Of a stretch of DNA of 64,000 nt, positions 24,581 to 36,951 are shown in pieces. This DNA comes from Phytophthora sp. 'mugwort' (taxonomy: Eukaryota > Oomycota > Peronosporomycetes > Peronosporales > Peronosporaceae). The stretch covers positions 806,001-870,000 of the forward strand of contig JAUCEF010000017.1 in the NCBI GenBank assembly GCA_033558025.1, written 5' to 3'. Position 1 is the stretch's first letter; each line of letters starts with the position of its first letter. The position numbers and the translations under genes are program-made. The notes below the pieces were generated by a model, which worked only from the letters and a program-made list of their open reading frames with translations, was not told the DNA's origin and made no database searches.

Positions 24581-24649
24581 GCATGGGGGACTCAAAGGCC
24601 AACATGTATTCCCGAACTACATCCCCTTCGATTTCAACTACTTCGCTTT

Positions 24650-26202
24650 TACACGTCGTTCCCTCTTTCGCTGCGTCCCAGTCTTCCGTTTATCATGGCA
24701 GAGACGTATCCAGGTTTGAGAGCAACTCGCCTTAACCATTTGGTATGATCGAGCCAGAAGAAGTTGGTGAGCAACCCAAATTCACTGGTGGGTCATGTTT
24801 GTCGTCGTAACCATCCAAGACCTTGACTACCTTATCGGGTTCCTCAACGACAATTGCGAAGCAATGCCCAATGTCGTTTGGGCCAGCACTGGCTAAGTAT
24901 GTCCCGGGTTCAAATGCTTCAACATATTCGACCAACTTCTTGACCTTCGCGTAAGTTCAACCTCTGCTGGATCAAATCGCGATCAATTGGAACACTGTCG
25001 CGCTGAAGCTTCTTGAAGAACGCAATCACGTCTTCGAGAGATGCACTATACTGTATATCAGCTGAACGCGTCCGCTCGAAGTCGTCCCACATCCTCGTCA
25101 ACACCAGGCCCGGTTGGCCAAGTTGATAAAGCGCGGCCCGCAAGGCATCAACTAAGCATCAATGAAGCACTTTCCGGAAGCAGACGCAGCATCACGGACG
25201 TAATTTTGGTCACGATACCCAGTATACGGGCCACTAAACCTGGAAGCTTTCCACCTGTCGACTTGGGCCATCATCTCGGGGACCTGATCGACGAGGAGTT
25301 CCATCCATACCCAACTCAGCTGAAGTGGACGTCCCTGCCACTGGACTAAATAACATCGATGCGGTGGGTCACCCTGCACATCAAGCAAACGTATGATGTC
25401 CGCTTCCTGACGGTAGTCCCAAGGTGCAGTCGGATCGTAGTGATTTCGATTGTTCGTCGACAGATGCTTTTCCGGCGGTTCAGGCAGCGGAGGATGCCAG
25501 TCAGATGATTCGTCCCCGCGCCGCAGGCGACGACGCAAAGGACGCTTGTCGTCGTTGTCGTCGTCGACAAACAGACTAGAAGCATCAACGGACGGCACCG
25601 CGAGCGAGACGACAGGAGGAGGAGAAGCCCCAGGGGACGACGCGGAGTCGTCCGATCCGGGACTCTCTCCCATGATCGCATCAAAGTTCAGCTCCTGCAG
25701 ACGAGCTTGAAAAGCCTCGCTAGACCCATCACAATCGGCGGAATTGTCGCCCGGCAAATACAGCCCTGGCGACGACGGCGACGAAGGTGGCGGAGCCGGA
25801 GCGAGAACGACGGAGCAGCGGCATCAAAAGAAAGCCGCGACAGAGCCTCGGAGAAGACGTCGCGACGCACGCCATGCGTGCCTTGGTGGCACGGAGCCCA
25901 GCCGTAGCTTGGAACCCTACCAACAGCGACGAAGAATCAGCGGGTGTAGTCTGCGAAGACAGCGCCGCGGTAGCAGCAGCCGTGGACGCGCTCTTGGAAG
26001 CCATAATGGGCGTCCCAAAGTGGAACTCACCCAGATCCGGTGTAGCCTGGCCGCCTTGCAGCAGCGAGGATAAATACACCGGTTCAGGCGAATTCCTGGA
26101 GGAACGACCGGGCTCAGCGCTGGCTGGAATCTTTGGGAATGACCGGACGGAAGTCGCCCAAGCGAGAGGGAGGGTGAGTGTGTACGGATTGGTTGTAACC
26201 AA
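24650..26202 (-). pseudogene. Chromodomain-like plus cysteine-peptidase-like ORF, broken
   Basis: Three - strand pieces read as one protein. The N-part (25729-26202; Met near 26005 plausible) is low-complexity. The middle (25152-25757) is acidic and serine-rich and then resembles a chromodomain (CYLVQWQGRPLQLSWVWMEL). The C-part (24732-25151) holds GKCFIDA, LRAALYQLGQ, IGHCFAIVV and VLDGYD, an arrangement of Cys, His and Asp that would suit a papain-like or OTU/ULP-like peptidase. An 11-bp near-tandem duplication (TTGATGCTTAG then TTGATGCCTTG, about 25151-25172) adds a stop and frameshift right after the Cys motif. Other frame breaks occur near 25750 and 24760. I do not recognise a named family. 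The surroundings suggest a mobile-element protein, but no LTR or TIR is assigned. Confidence 0.55.
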
Positions 26203-26223
26203 TAGGATGGGGGTCTATAACTA

Positions 26224-27990
26224 CTAAGGGTTAGTATAGTATATAGAGTCTAGTATAAAGCAGATGTACGGTGGCTGTGGAGGACACGCGGCCTCCATCG
26301 ACCCGAGCAGCGGGGACGGCACTCTACTTTTAGCCGCCCTCCCCCAACGCCTACGCTGCCAGTGATAGCGTTGGTATCCACGGTTGTCAAGAGAGCCTCG
26401 TTGGTAACTTGGAAGGTAGCCGCGATAACGACGAACAAATGAGATAAACGCATCGATGCTGGTTGGTCGTTGGGAACTCGGGATCAAATTACGAAGTGAG
26501 ACTTGAAAACTATGGCAGGATTGCATTTGGTGCCCTGCTGACGCAGGGTGTGGCCCGATGTGAGGAATGATGGATTGTATCCTCAGATGGGGAACTCCAA
26601 GTATTGGTTTAGGTGACAACAACTCGGTCTTTATTCGTGAGCATTTCTTCCTGTTCGTACAGCATTCGAATAGACAGCAAAAATTAAGTATTGTGATTTT
26701 TGGACAAAAAATTATGGTTTCATCCCCGTCTCTTACAGTGACACCCTCCAAAGACATCTTTGTAAGGTTTATTTATTTATTTAGGTGTAGGCGCGTTGAA
26801 TATTGGATTTTATGTGTTTTCCGAGGCCCTCACCTTTAAATATGCTTTGTCGGTGTAGTTTGCGGCGGCGTGCACACACGCTAAGGATATGGCGATACTC
26901 ACGCGTTTGGTCATGATGTAGTGGGGGTTCGAAGCGTCACAAACGCTCGCTCTCACTAAACATGTGCAAACCGACTTCACTGGCTTGTCAGCGTATCCAT
27001 GGGCATGGAAAAATAATTGTTGCGCTTTTTTGTTAGCAGCCTATTATAAGACCTATATATAGTGGGGGCTAGCTAGGCTTGATAAAATACATGTACCGGA
27101 CGCCATGGTGAAGTTGATGCAGCCTAATCATACTACGTGTTTACCACATGCGTCAAAACAAAAGTACAATAGCGCGTCGCATTTTCTTTTTCGGGAATAT
27201 ATATTTGCGTATCATGGGCTTGAAGACATTTTTGCTGAACAATCTTACATGTAATAATGGCGCTTGCGATACAGCTGCGTTTCATGATGAAGTTGGCGAA
27301 CCATAATCACCGTGGTATTTACCATCTGCGTAAACCAGCACAATATGTTATTTTTTTTTACAAGGGAACAAAGAAGGGCTTCGATTACAGGTAGTACAAC
27401 AGTATACATTGTGCACTATAATAGCAATAGTACATGTATACCGCTGAGAACGGATATTTTAACAAAAGAGTGTGACAGAATAGCTCGTCATCCCCAGATA
27501 TTTGTTCGTACTCATCCAGACTGCGTAGTCGCGCAGCCACTCATCTCAAATGCGTCACGCATCTCAAAATTATACACGTCGTGCTTAGCCATGTGTAGTC
27601 ATCGTACAAGCCTGCTCCGTCGACCGACTTGGCGATCCATCGTCCGGCACATTCATCCACGCTTCCCTACCAGCAACCTTATGTACCGATGCGGTCGAGG
27701 GTTGCTGTCACGCGTGCAGTTTTGTACGCGATCTGCCTTGCGTGAGTAAAAGCCGCTAGTAGGCATCAAAATGCAGCAAACACACACGAACGGCCACCAG
27801 CAAACACTTTGCTGCAAATCCAGGGCGAGGCAAATCGCAGTGCGGAACTTGAAAAGAAGGCGAGGCGAGCACCCCATGGGCTTGATGAGCGCGCACAACG
27901 CTGCTGTCGTCCTCACTCACGCCAATTCATAGAACCTGGACTTCTGCATCGTCGTTACGATCGACCATTGATCAGATTCATGTGAGCTTT
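26224..27990. other. AT-rich spacer with a diverged 179-bp direct repeat, no gene
   Basis: No recognisable coding sequence. Two related blocks begin at about 27104 and 27283 (CATGGTGAAGTTG / CATGATGAAGTTG, then ACGTGTTTACCACATGCGT / GTGGTATTTACCATCTGCGT), giving a period of 179 bp. The first 330 bp lie directly upstream of the chromodomain/peptidase ORF and may be its leader. Confidence 0.45.
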
Positions 27991-29409
27991 AGTCAGATTA
28001 TTTTGTACCCGTGGTCTTAGTAATCTGACCAGGTCAGATTATTAAGAACGTTAGGTCAGGTTATTGTGAACCGGTGGTCAGATTAACTCCAACCACACTA
28101 TTGTAAAGCTAATGGTCGCGTAAGGTGACACTAGCTGAAAGCACTAACAAACTAGTATTGTGAATACCAGCCAAACTTGCCGATGCTGATCGGTTCACCA
28201 AGTGGGTTAAATCGGCCAATACAATTATCAAGGTGTTCGGGAAAAACCCATTCAAGATGGTACAGAAAGGTTTCTCCTAAGTCCGATTACGTACTTAGAT
28301 ATTTGAACGGGTCGATTCAACCAATTGATCTCAGAAACTTTGACTAGAAGTCACAATATACATTTCAATTCACATAAATCAGCGCCGCATTTAAGAAAAG
28401 ATGGCATAGCTGCTGAAGTTTCCCCATCGATATTTGACAAAGTCTGTGAAACTGAGCCTTCTTTGACCAGTTAATATTGGTGGACATCGTGAAGGGTGGT
28501 CGATCTGAACGGAGCGGGATAGCAGTGTAACGGACTAAAGTCGACAGGACGGAGTGGCACGAGATATCTGAGTTGTCGACGGCTCAGAGCCGGTAGCCGG
28601 ATGCAATGGACGGAACAGTGGACGAAATATGGGCGGCGAACTGGATGGGCGGCGACGGAAACAAGCAGAACGGACGGATGGCGAGCGACACGTGTTTGAA
28701 GCACGGCAGCTGGTGTCGGATGAGTGTCTGTTGGGCGGTAGCGAGAACGGAGCGAGCGGCGAAGTTAAGCTCACTTCGAATTCTGCGGCCGAGTCAGCAG
28801 AACGCAGCAAATCGCGGCGCTAGATAGCGACAACACGGACGGACGGACGGAACGGTCACGACGTCGACGATGACTGACGGCACGGCACGGCATGGCGGCA
28901 CTGGCTGGTACGCTAGCGGGTCCAGTGGCACAGGACGACATCTGGTTGTCCGAGTTTGCTGAAGGCCGCGACGTGGACAGGCACTCGGGGTGTACGTCCG
29001 AGTGGCTAAGTGAGCGACGGCCGCTTTCTCTGTTAGGTATACGGCACCTCCAACTGTGTGCCGGGGGTTCTATGAAGCGTAGTGTGTTGATTTCTTTTTT
29101 TTTTGGATGGTCTGGACGGTTTGGACGAGTAAAACGGACGATAGGAACGAAATAAAGTAGGTGTCGTGTCAGCTGGACAGACATCGGCGTGGGGACAGAA
29201 GTTCTGAACCCGACGGCCAGCAGGACCTTGGCCTTACGCATCGGCTGAAACAAGCCAATCTCGATGCGCAGGGCTATTATGACGCATTACACAGTCACGG
29301 ATGTTGATCGGGGATATTGACCATTGTTCACATTAATCTGATCAATGTGCATATTTATCTGACCTATTTGGTCAGTTTATTATGCACAGCGGGTCACATT
29401 AATCTGACT
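27991..29409. mobile_element. Candidate non-autonomous DNA transposon with TCAGATTA-rich inverted ends
   Basis: The left end (27991-28072, AGTCAGATTATTTTGTACCCG ...) and the reverse complement of the right end (29409 back to about 29326, AGTCAGATTAATGTGACCCG ...) align over about 80 bp. Both contain several copies of (G)GTCAGATTA in mixed orientation. The interior (about 28480-29250) is GC-rich with no recognised protein. I could not identify a clear target duplication, so the termini may be off by some bases. Confidence 0.45.
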
Positions 29410-29960
29410 TCGTTGGTCATTCTTTACGAATTTTTGTCTCTTCCCTGTACATGATGCGCTGATTTTGGCTGTGACCTGAAAAGTATTTGCCGGTGATCAT
29501 TTCAGGTTTGGTGTGTGCTCGGGTCGCTTTGTGTTTGCCAGTGCCGAAAAGAGTCTACTGCGGCCAGAAACGTGTATGCTGCCGTACCAGACTCGCCTTT
29601 CATGCATCGTTTTTAAATGACTCATAAATACTAATATTATTTTGTATAACATTTGGTGGGTTGGTGGTAATTTAACTACTGAAATACCTGTTTTGCTTGT
29701 ATTGCATTCGAAAGGGATTATTATTATAACATTGTACATTAATCGAAAAAAAAAACGAATTACCGTCCGATTATATTTGTAATCACATGCACACATGACC
29801 CTCAATATGAATCCCTACTCTTGAAATACACGCTCAACAAGAATGAAAACACGGTCCCCGATGACCAGTCGTATAATACAAATTCGTTAAAAACATCAGT
29901 CTCTGGTGCTTAACTGTGGGAAAGGAACCTTTGTGCAGGATGTCCGAATAAGTCCACCAA

Positions 29961-30325
29961 TGTGACGGGGCACACAACCCCTTGCGCACAGGAAGTGTGA
30001 TTTCCGGAGAGTATACAAACTTTCAGTGAACGGCAGTCCGCCAGTTGGTCTGCGGGACTGTTACCAAATTAGGTAGATTTAAGACTGAATATATTTATAG
30101 GTGACCCCTTTTAATGCGTCCACATACTAACTATTAGTCACTTATAAAGTACCCTAGATGTTATCCTATTGGGTGACTCTGAGGTCTTTGTGCCATATGT
30201 GTCGTACCTATCGGTGACGTCATTAACGTCATCGTCATAGCGATGTTTGGCCACATCACTTAGTGTACTTTGATACACCTGCTCTGAAGATAGTGACTTG
30301 GCACTCTCCATATAACCCCGTTACA
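29961..30325 (+). repeat. LTR, 365 bp, related in inverted orientation to the LTR at 63148
   Basis: Starts TGTGACGGGG and ends CCCCGTTACA, complementary short ends typical of LTRs. It aligns over its whole length with the reverse complement of 63148-63509, including CTATTAGTCACTTATAAAGT-like central sequence. A TATA-like stretch (TATATTTATAGG) is inside. The bases following it (TCCTCCCCCACT) form a polypurine tract on the - strand. That would make this the 3' LTR of a - strand element, yet the coding sequence to its right is a + strand gag. Confidence 0.75.
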
Positions 30326-30491
30326 TCCTCCCCCACTTAGATTCGGTTTACCGACCACCCAGGGCGAGTGAAAGGAAATCGCCGCCTTTTACTCTCCAAG
30401 TCAAATTACATCGACTTCGCTGCGGTTGGGTTCCGCAATCCGAGCACTTCACGTGCTCTTTTCTTCTTCGGCTTCCACATCAGCCTCAAGC

Positions 30492-31790
30492 ATGACCAAG
30501 ACTCGGTCAGGCAGCGGTGCGAAAGCGCCTACCAAGCCTGTTGCTTCCAAGCAGCCGGCTAATACCTTTAATCCGTCCGGCAAAGGCTATGCCGCTAAGG
30601 GATCCACCAAGGTGGCATCCAGGGTGACCCCCAATTCACCTGAACCGCCTGAGGAGGGCCCTGATCTCCTCGTGGACTATGAGGAGGACTCGGACAAGTC
30701 TCCCATGTCCTGGGGTGATAACGAGATCCCGCTCGCCAAGTGGTCTGACGGTAACCCGGAGTCAGTCAGATTCGCTTGTGTCCCGTACCCCGCTGTCTAG
30801 CCATCGCGGCGACGATGGCACGAGCCGAAGACGCCGCCCAAACACCATGGGAGCCAAGCTCCCCCAAGGAGGACGAAGAGAAACCTCGTTCTCGGTCAAG
30901 AACTTGAAGCTCGCTGAGGCCACTGCCCGCGTCAAGGCTGCGAAGACTGCAGCAGCCTCGGAAGTCAGCCGTAAGCGTCGGGCTGCATCCGGTTTCCATT
31001 TCGTGAAGGGTATGGGAACATCGTACACGGACTAGGGCCTCTGTAGCTCTTCTTTCGACGAGGACGAAGAGGGCCAAGTCGGCAGAGGGATCTCTATCGA
31101 ACTCGATGGGCAGCGGTCGGAGTACCAGACTGCTCGCTAGAATGGAGTGCGAGCCCCGGCGACCCGGCCGCCTGTGAAGTATTCTTCTCTTGTTCGTGGG
31201 GGACCGCCTTAAGTTCCAGGGTACTTCCCTCCTGAGAAGTCTCACGTAGCAGACGCCTACATGGGTCAGCTCCAGCCGCCTCACGTGCTTCTTGGCGGGC
31301 ACTCTTCTCGGGGTATGAGCGCCACCTGGTGGCCAAGCAGCCTCTGTTCCAAAACGTGAGCATCGCTCGGTACGTGCTCCTGGCACCGCATGCATAACAT
31401 CCCGCTCAAGGAGTTCACGAGCCGGCGAAAGAAGCCAGAGGTTCGGTCGGGACTTTGACCTGTGTGGGGCTACCCATCCGTGCTGTCCCAACGACGTGGC
31501 ACTTTCCAAGAGGCTGAGGCCGTCTTTTGGAAGTGGGCAGCTATGCGCTATTCACAAGGACAACGTGATGTTCTCTGGCACGATCTTACATCCTCGACCT
31601 CCGAGATCTCCGCATCGAGTTTACCCATGTGGTAGGCAAACGGGAGAGCTGCAGAAGTATTCTGCGTCTAGCCTCTCATGAGGAGCGCGGGTATTGTCTT
31701 GTCTCCACGACCACACCCCGTTCGGGCTTTTGAGGATGCGAGTCGGAAAGAGAAAGGATGGCTCGAGATCCGACGAAGTATTCGACTCTT
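30492..31790 (+). pseudogene. Gypsy-type gag remnant next to the 30-kb LTR
   Basis: The Met at 30492 begins a frame rich in Lys/Pro/Ser (MTKTRSGSGAKAPTKP) followed by an acidic patch (LLVDYEEDSDKSP), a common layout of oomycete Gypsy gag N-termini. After the stop at 30798-30800, similarity to 13260-14010 resumes at about 31250 and runs to about 31790 in other frames, with WAAMRYSQGQRDVLWHDL readable near 31530-31590. Several stops. No protease or polymerase follows; pogo-like sequence begins at 32 kb. Confidence 0.55.
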
Positions 31791-32059
31791 TAAATCGAAT
31801 GCTGCTGTGAATGAAGACTAAAAACTCGTCTAGGCCGAAGGGATGGTTTCAACCCGAGGTTCTCTTTTAGAATGCTCGGACTTCGGATATTTGCGTATTT
31901 TGAATTTTTTACTGCACCGTTTGCACGCCGTAACTAAGTCATTCGAAAACCTCGCAAAGGTTTAATTTGTATGGACGTGGTGACTTCCCGCTTCACAACC
32001 CAAAAATAGGCGCGACGGCGCCCCAAAAACAGGAAGAAGATCAAGCTCCAGGTACTACA

Positions 32060-33643
32060 GGCACCTAATATTATATTTGCAGCAGAAGTACCTAACGATA
32101 CTTGTATGCGTCTCACCATTACTTGCAGGGTATACAACAAGCCGAGGAAGCGCCTGTCATCGCTGTTGCCCAGACGCTATATGTCCATCGATCGTCGCTT
32201 TACCGATGGCGGAAACAGCAGCAGCAGTTGGAGTCAAGCCCGCACCAACAAGAACATCTACTACGCAGACACAGAAGGACATCGGAAAGGTGGTATTAGG
32301 TTTCCCGAGCTTGAGCAACGGTGCGAAGACAAAATGCTTTATATATTAGGAGTACCGTTTCATCTCACCTAATCGTTTTATATACTTATTTTGTATGCAA
32401 GTTTGCTAGACTACGTGAAGGAAATGAGAAAAAATCGAAAGCTGTGTGTGACGATCAAGTGCATCATTCTAATGATCTCGAAATTCGACCCTGATTTCGC
32501 TAAGGAGAGAAGTTACACGGCCCTCAAGTCCTGGACATCTCAACGCTCTGCTTATTCGTTGTGTCACCCATAAAGGCTCGAAAGTGCGCAGCGAGATGTG
32601 GGTAACTATAATTGATTTATTTATTGCTCTCGGTTAAAATATTCTTATTCAATTTGAATCGTCATATTTGAATGAAGTTGCCGACGCATATACTAATTCC
32701 GTCAATCTGCTACGGAAGAAGATGGAGTGGTAGCTTTCATGAATCCTATCATGAAAACGTTTTTTTGTCTGTTCAACATGGACCAGACAGCCGTCTTTAT
32801 GGGCTACCCAGGTCGGGTCAAGGTGGAGTACCGCGGTGAGACCAATGTTTACATCGTATAAGGAACAAGTGTGAATAGTGGGCGCTGTAGTGTATTCCTG
32901 TGTGCTTCAATGACTGATGAAAAGCTTCCCCCACGGATGGTATACGCGGAGTCCCTGGAGGCGCCGTCTCAGAGGAGGTATCATCTCCCGGTTTTAGCGA
33001 TCCGTCAAATATGCACGCGATACAGCCGAAAGCATTTTGCGACTACTCCATCACGGGCAAATGGATATCAAAGGTAAGAAATTATATTTTGTTAAAATTA
33101 AATTTTATGGACTGAAAGTGTACTGACTTTATTATGCTTCTCGCAGATATGGGCTCCGATAATTACGTCAAGCCGCATGATTCTTCTGGGCAGCTTAAAG
33201 GTCCACAAGATGACCAACATTCGAGAAAGACCTGAACCTAAGTGCTGCACTCAAGCACAGTACATTCCACCAGGGATAACTGGTTGAGTCAGACTATGGA
33301 CGTCAGTGTGATGTGTTCATTCAAGAGCAAGATACAGACGTGCTGCTGTAACGTAACGCATATTCATTTCTCTAATTTATACCTAATGCTGAATACAATG
33401 CACTCATGTTGCATGGATCTATATGACAAGTGCCATGAGGATCACCCCTTTCCTACCAGCGCTGGAGAACGACGTGTAATGCTATCGCGCCTTGTGGGTA
33501 TGGCCTGGAAGATGGTAGAGCCGCAGTCTATTATCAACGGCTTTCGTAAGGCCGGCTTGATCCCAGTAGGACCAAGCGATGCGAAAGGCGGGTTCAGAAC
33601 GTATTTGAGGATCCTTCCACAAAAAGGAGTTGTTGATGAGTAG
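32060..33643 (+). pseudogene. pogo-like (Tc1/mariner superfamily) transposase remnant 1
   Basis: Helix-turn-helix region AVAQTLYVHRSSLYRWRK at 32160-32215. A second DNA-binding helical part is at 32391-32573 (ERSYTALKSWTSQR). The catalytic domain then begins with NMDQTAVFMG near 32774. The second acidic position reads LLGSLKVHK near 33180, where related proteins have LLDSLKVHK. The third region is QTMDVSVMCSFK near 33295-33325. The C-terminus, GMAWKMVEPQSIINGFRKAGLIP, is typical of this group (33500-33560). Several frame changes, AT-rich interruptions and stops. Dead transposase; ends of the element not determined. Confidence 0.75.
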
Positions 33644-33649
33644 GAGGAC

Positions 33650-35560
33650 GCTAGCGATTAGCGGCAACGTTTTAGCTGAAGTGCATTTTTTCATTTATGA
33701 GAATTATATAACCTCTGCAACAATGGCTATCATTACTGCTTCACCTTAAAAAGGATTTTCGACTTTCAGGAGAGGCGTCACCCTAATTAACCTTGCCGCA
33801 CTGGTTCAGGGTGTCGCACTGGAACCGTTTTTAACGGTACATGACACTGAAAGCATGAGATTGGGATCTTTTTTTATTAAGTGGCGAAATGTTAATTAAC
33901 GGAAGAATACAGGAAACGCTAAGAGACTCTCCCTCAGATGGTGAGTTTAACGAACTATGGCGAGCGCTTCTTCAGGACGGGGCAGTGACTTCTCGCCATT
34001 TGTGCCCCCGGATTCGGCTGCAGAGTCTTCACCACTCAGATGTTTCTGAGATGACTCGCTTGCTGCGCTCTCGGTCCCGCTTTTACTGCCGTTCCACCAC
34101 TCAGTGACGAGCGCATGAGGGGCAAGACGACAACCGTCCTAGCCCCGGAAAGGAGAATATCCGGGCGTCGTGATCTCCTTGGGATTGAAATAGGAACGAC
34201 GTACGCGCCAGCGTCCAGAATCTTATCAATCTCTGCTTCCAAGCGTTCTTCATCCTGACCCGTTACGCTTCTTTATCTCGACGCCACAATTCCCCCAAGT
34301 CTTGAATCGGAATGCCTGCGAATGATCTGGTAGCTTGGACGTCCTGCCAGATGCTCCGACCCACCACAAGAGATTGCCGTTCTCGCTCGACTCGAGGCGC
34401 TGCAAGAAGTTGAAGTAGCCCCAAGTATCAATGCAGAGACTGAGGAAACGAAGTCTTCCGCCTACGTCGCCAACTTCTGCTTGTGCCGCTGCACTTGGGC
34501 CGACTTCGGTTTTTCAGTGGAGCGCGCAGCGCCCGGAAAGCGTCCCAAAATCGCCAGTCAGCCACATGCAGGTTATGATTGTGCTTGGATGGTACCAGAG
34601 GCGTGGCCTTGCCCATATTAAGACGACACATTAAGTGCTTCAGCGCACCGATTGAGGTTCTCCAGTCTCCTCAATTCGGAACAGAGGTCGCACACGTTAG
34701 GCAGCGAATGGTCGTATCCGTTCGCCAATCTCATCGACCAATTTATGGGTGGCCATGCCTACCTGCATTTGTAAGTCGGATGCCGTGGTTGTTCCGATTC
34801 TCGTTTCGATTAACCGAAAACATGTAAAAGTGGTGCGTATTAAAACGGGGGGGGGGGGAGGAGGGCGTTAGATCGAGCAACGAGGATGTCGTCCAAAACC
34901 GATGGACTAAGCATCGTTCATTTAATCCCGAATGTATTGCCAGCATCCGCCATTATTAGCACAGTCATATGCACTCGTCCTAACTACAAACGATCCATGT
35001 CTGGCAACGACCGGCTACGGCCAACCGAATCGGTTGACGGATTGGTTATGGACAACCAAGGCCGCTATGTGAAGCCTCTTTTGTTTTCTTCACGTGTTAC
35101 TGTGACTTGGGAGGAGGAATGCGCTCCTCTGGATAGTAGGAATTCGATTGAAGGAATTACCACGTGTTAAATTGTTCCTCGGCTAGATCTCGCATTGTAA
35201 CATTGTTTCGGTTGCCCGTATCCGCCCACGACCATAACCGAAACTTGTTCGAACGGATACGATTAACCATTTGCGATCTCTGCTTCGGAAGGGGCCCGAT
35301 CGGGCAGCTCGAACGGGATAACTGACTCTCCAGCCGCCGCCGACGGTGGGGAACCCAAGGATTGCATTGTGGGGGGAGGGGGGGGGGCTAAAGCGCTTCT
35401 TTTGGCTCTCGGTGAACCTGCGATGGTCCAGAGGTCTAGTGTTCCCGAGTTGCCGATACGGAAGAGAAAGTAGGAGGATGGGACTGCCGAGTGCGCCGCG
35501 AGCGTCCTCCTCTATCCCATCTAAAAGTGCGTTAGCGATGTAGTTCCGGGTCTCGAGGCC
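33650..35560. other. Spacer without recognised genes
   Basis: Short frames on both strands, none with a domain I recognise. A motif LEAEIDKILDAGAYVV on - (about 34190-34242) is the only protein-like stretch. Long G runs occur at 34847-34858 and 35370-35388. Probably several layers of decayed repeats. Confidence 0.4.
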
Positions 35561-35570
35561 GAGGGGCGCT

Positions 35571-36951
35571 TTGATTTTTCTACCCTACTCTCCCCGATGC
35601 CAATTACCAGAGCCACTCATTCTTGGCTGGCGATCAAACCGTCCCAATATCGAGCTTCAAAGCGATTCAAGAGGTGGTTCGGACAAAAAGAAGGCTCGTA
35701 AGATAGGAGAGTCTACAGTGCTGCCACGGGCTGCTGAGAACTTACTGGTTCGGTCGATAAACGACCTTCGTGGCGATGGTGTGCCTGTAACGTCAATTAC
35801 GTTGAAGTGCAGGCGTTATCAATAAGCTAGAATTCAACGTGCCCCCATTTGGAGCATCGTGGAGCTGGCAAGCTCGGCTCAAGGAGCGGCATCGACTGAG
35901 CATGCATTCAGTAACCAGACAAGGACAGATAACCCTGCCAGACCTCGCCAAATTGCTGCTGACTTCGCCGAGGAAGTGCGAAAGAAGGCAGTAGAACTGG
36001 GAGTGTCGACGATATACAACGCGGATCAAACAGGTGCACTATAGGAATTGGGGTGCGCTGCGTTCGTTGTGTTCTTGTCTAACTGTATAAATGTCCAGCG
36101 CTTCTTTTACTTTAAGTACTTGCCCCCCCCCCAAAAAAAAAAAACATCGACAAGAAAGGAGCGAGGACGGTTTGGGCTAAGTGTGCTGGGACGGAAAAGA
36201 GATCACTAGGTAGCAATACACGCCGTTCATCGTATTCAAGACAAAACCATCGCAAAATACCTGAGTGGAAACGCTTTAATGACCAAAACCACCACTGGTT
36301 TGGCATTACCATATGGAGAAAAAATTAATCTACACAGGCTGAGAAGAATATCGAGGTGTACGGCAATGAGAAAGGTAATGAGTCATGCAAACTGTTTGTG
36401 TTTAACAACATTTAATTCGTTTTTTTTTTTTAATTCCGTGTAATAGGTTAATGGAACGAGTATCGTTGTCCGTGCAATTTCTGAAGTTTCACTTTGAATT
36501 TCGTCCCTATATGGAAGTTCCAATTCTTCTGTTATGGGACGACTTTTCCGGGCATTGGACTGAAAGCTTATCGTATACGCCAAGAATATGATGTTGAGCT
36601 ACTGAAGGTACCACCTAACGCTACATTGGTGTCGAACCAGCTGACGCGACCTGGAACGGCCCGCTCAAGACACTTCTTCGGAACAAGTTGATTGAGCATC
36701 TACGCATCGAGCTAGCGTCTCACTCCACGGGCAACAAGTTTAAACATAAGGCCCCGGACAGAACATCAATTTGTAACCTGGTGAGCGATGCATGGAGCAG
36801 CTTGTCAAGATCAACCATCGTTGGAGGGCTCAAGAAATGCAAGCTGCCAGCAGCCGAGTTGGACCATCACGGCAACACTCATGATCTGAGCGAAAGTGCG
36901 ACGGATATCATTTCGGCCTTTCTTGATTTGGGTGTCGTTGATACAGACTAG
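35571..36951 (+). pseudogene. pogo-like transposase remnant 2
   Basis: A CENP-B/psq-type helical region (LPRAAENLLVRSINDLRGDGVPVTS) is at 35720-35800. The first catalytic Asp is in YNADQTGAL near 36015-36042. GARTVWAKCAGTEKRSLG follows at 36160-36210, the second Asp in LLWDDFSGHW near 36530-36555, and a QPAD-type third motif near 36630-36660 in a shifted frame. The last frame (36688-36951) gives the typical C-terminus with DAWSSLSRSTIVGGLKKCKL. At least four frame changes. A different subfamily from remnant 1, since the motif spacing and sequence differ. The Polinton left end lies 126 bp downstream. Confidence 0.8.

Noticed and set aside
30766..31509. A 247-codon open frame on - over the 30.8-31.5 kb gag region, and a coiled-coil-like - frame at 13326-13577
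   Set aside because: The two regions are homologous, and several differences between them fall at third positions of the + strand frame, which also gives more gag-like peptides. The - frames look like antisense shadows.
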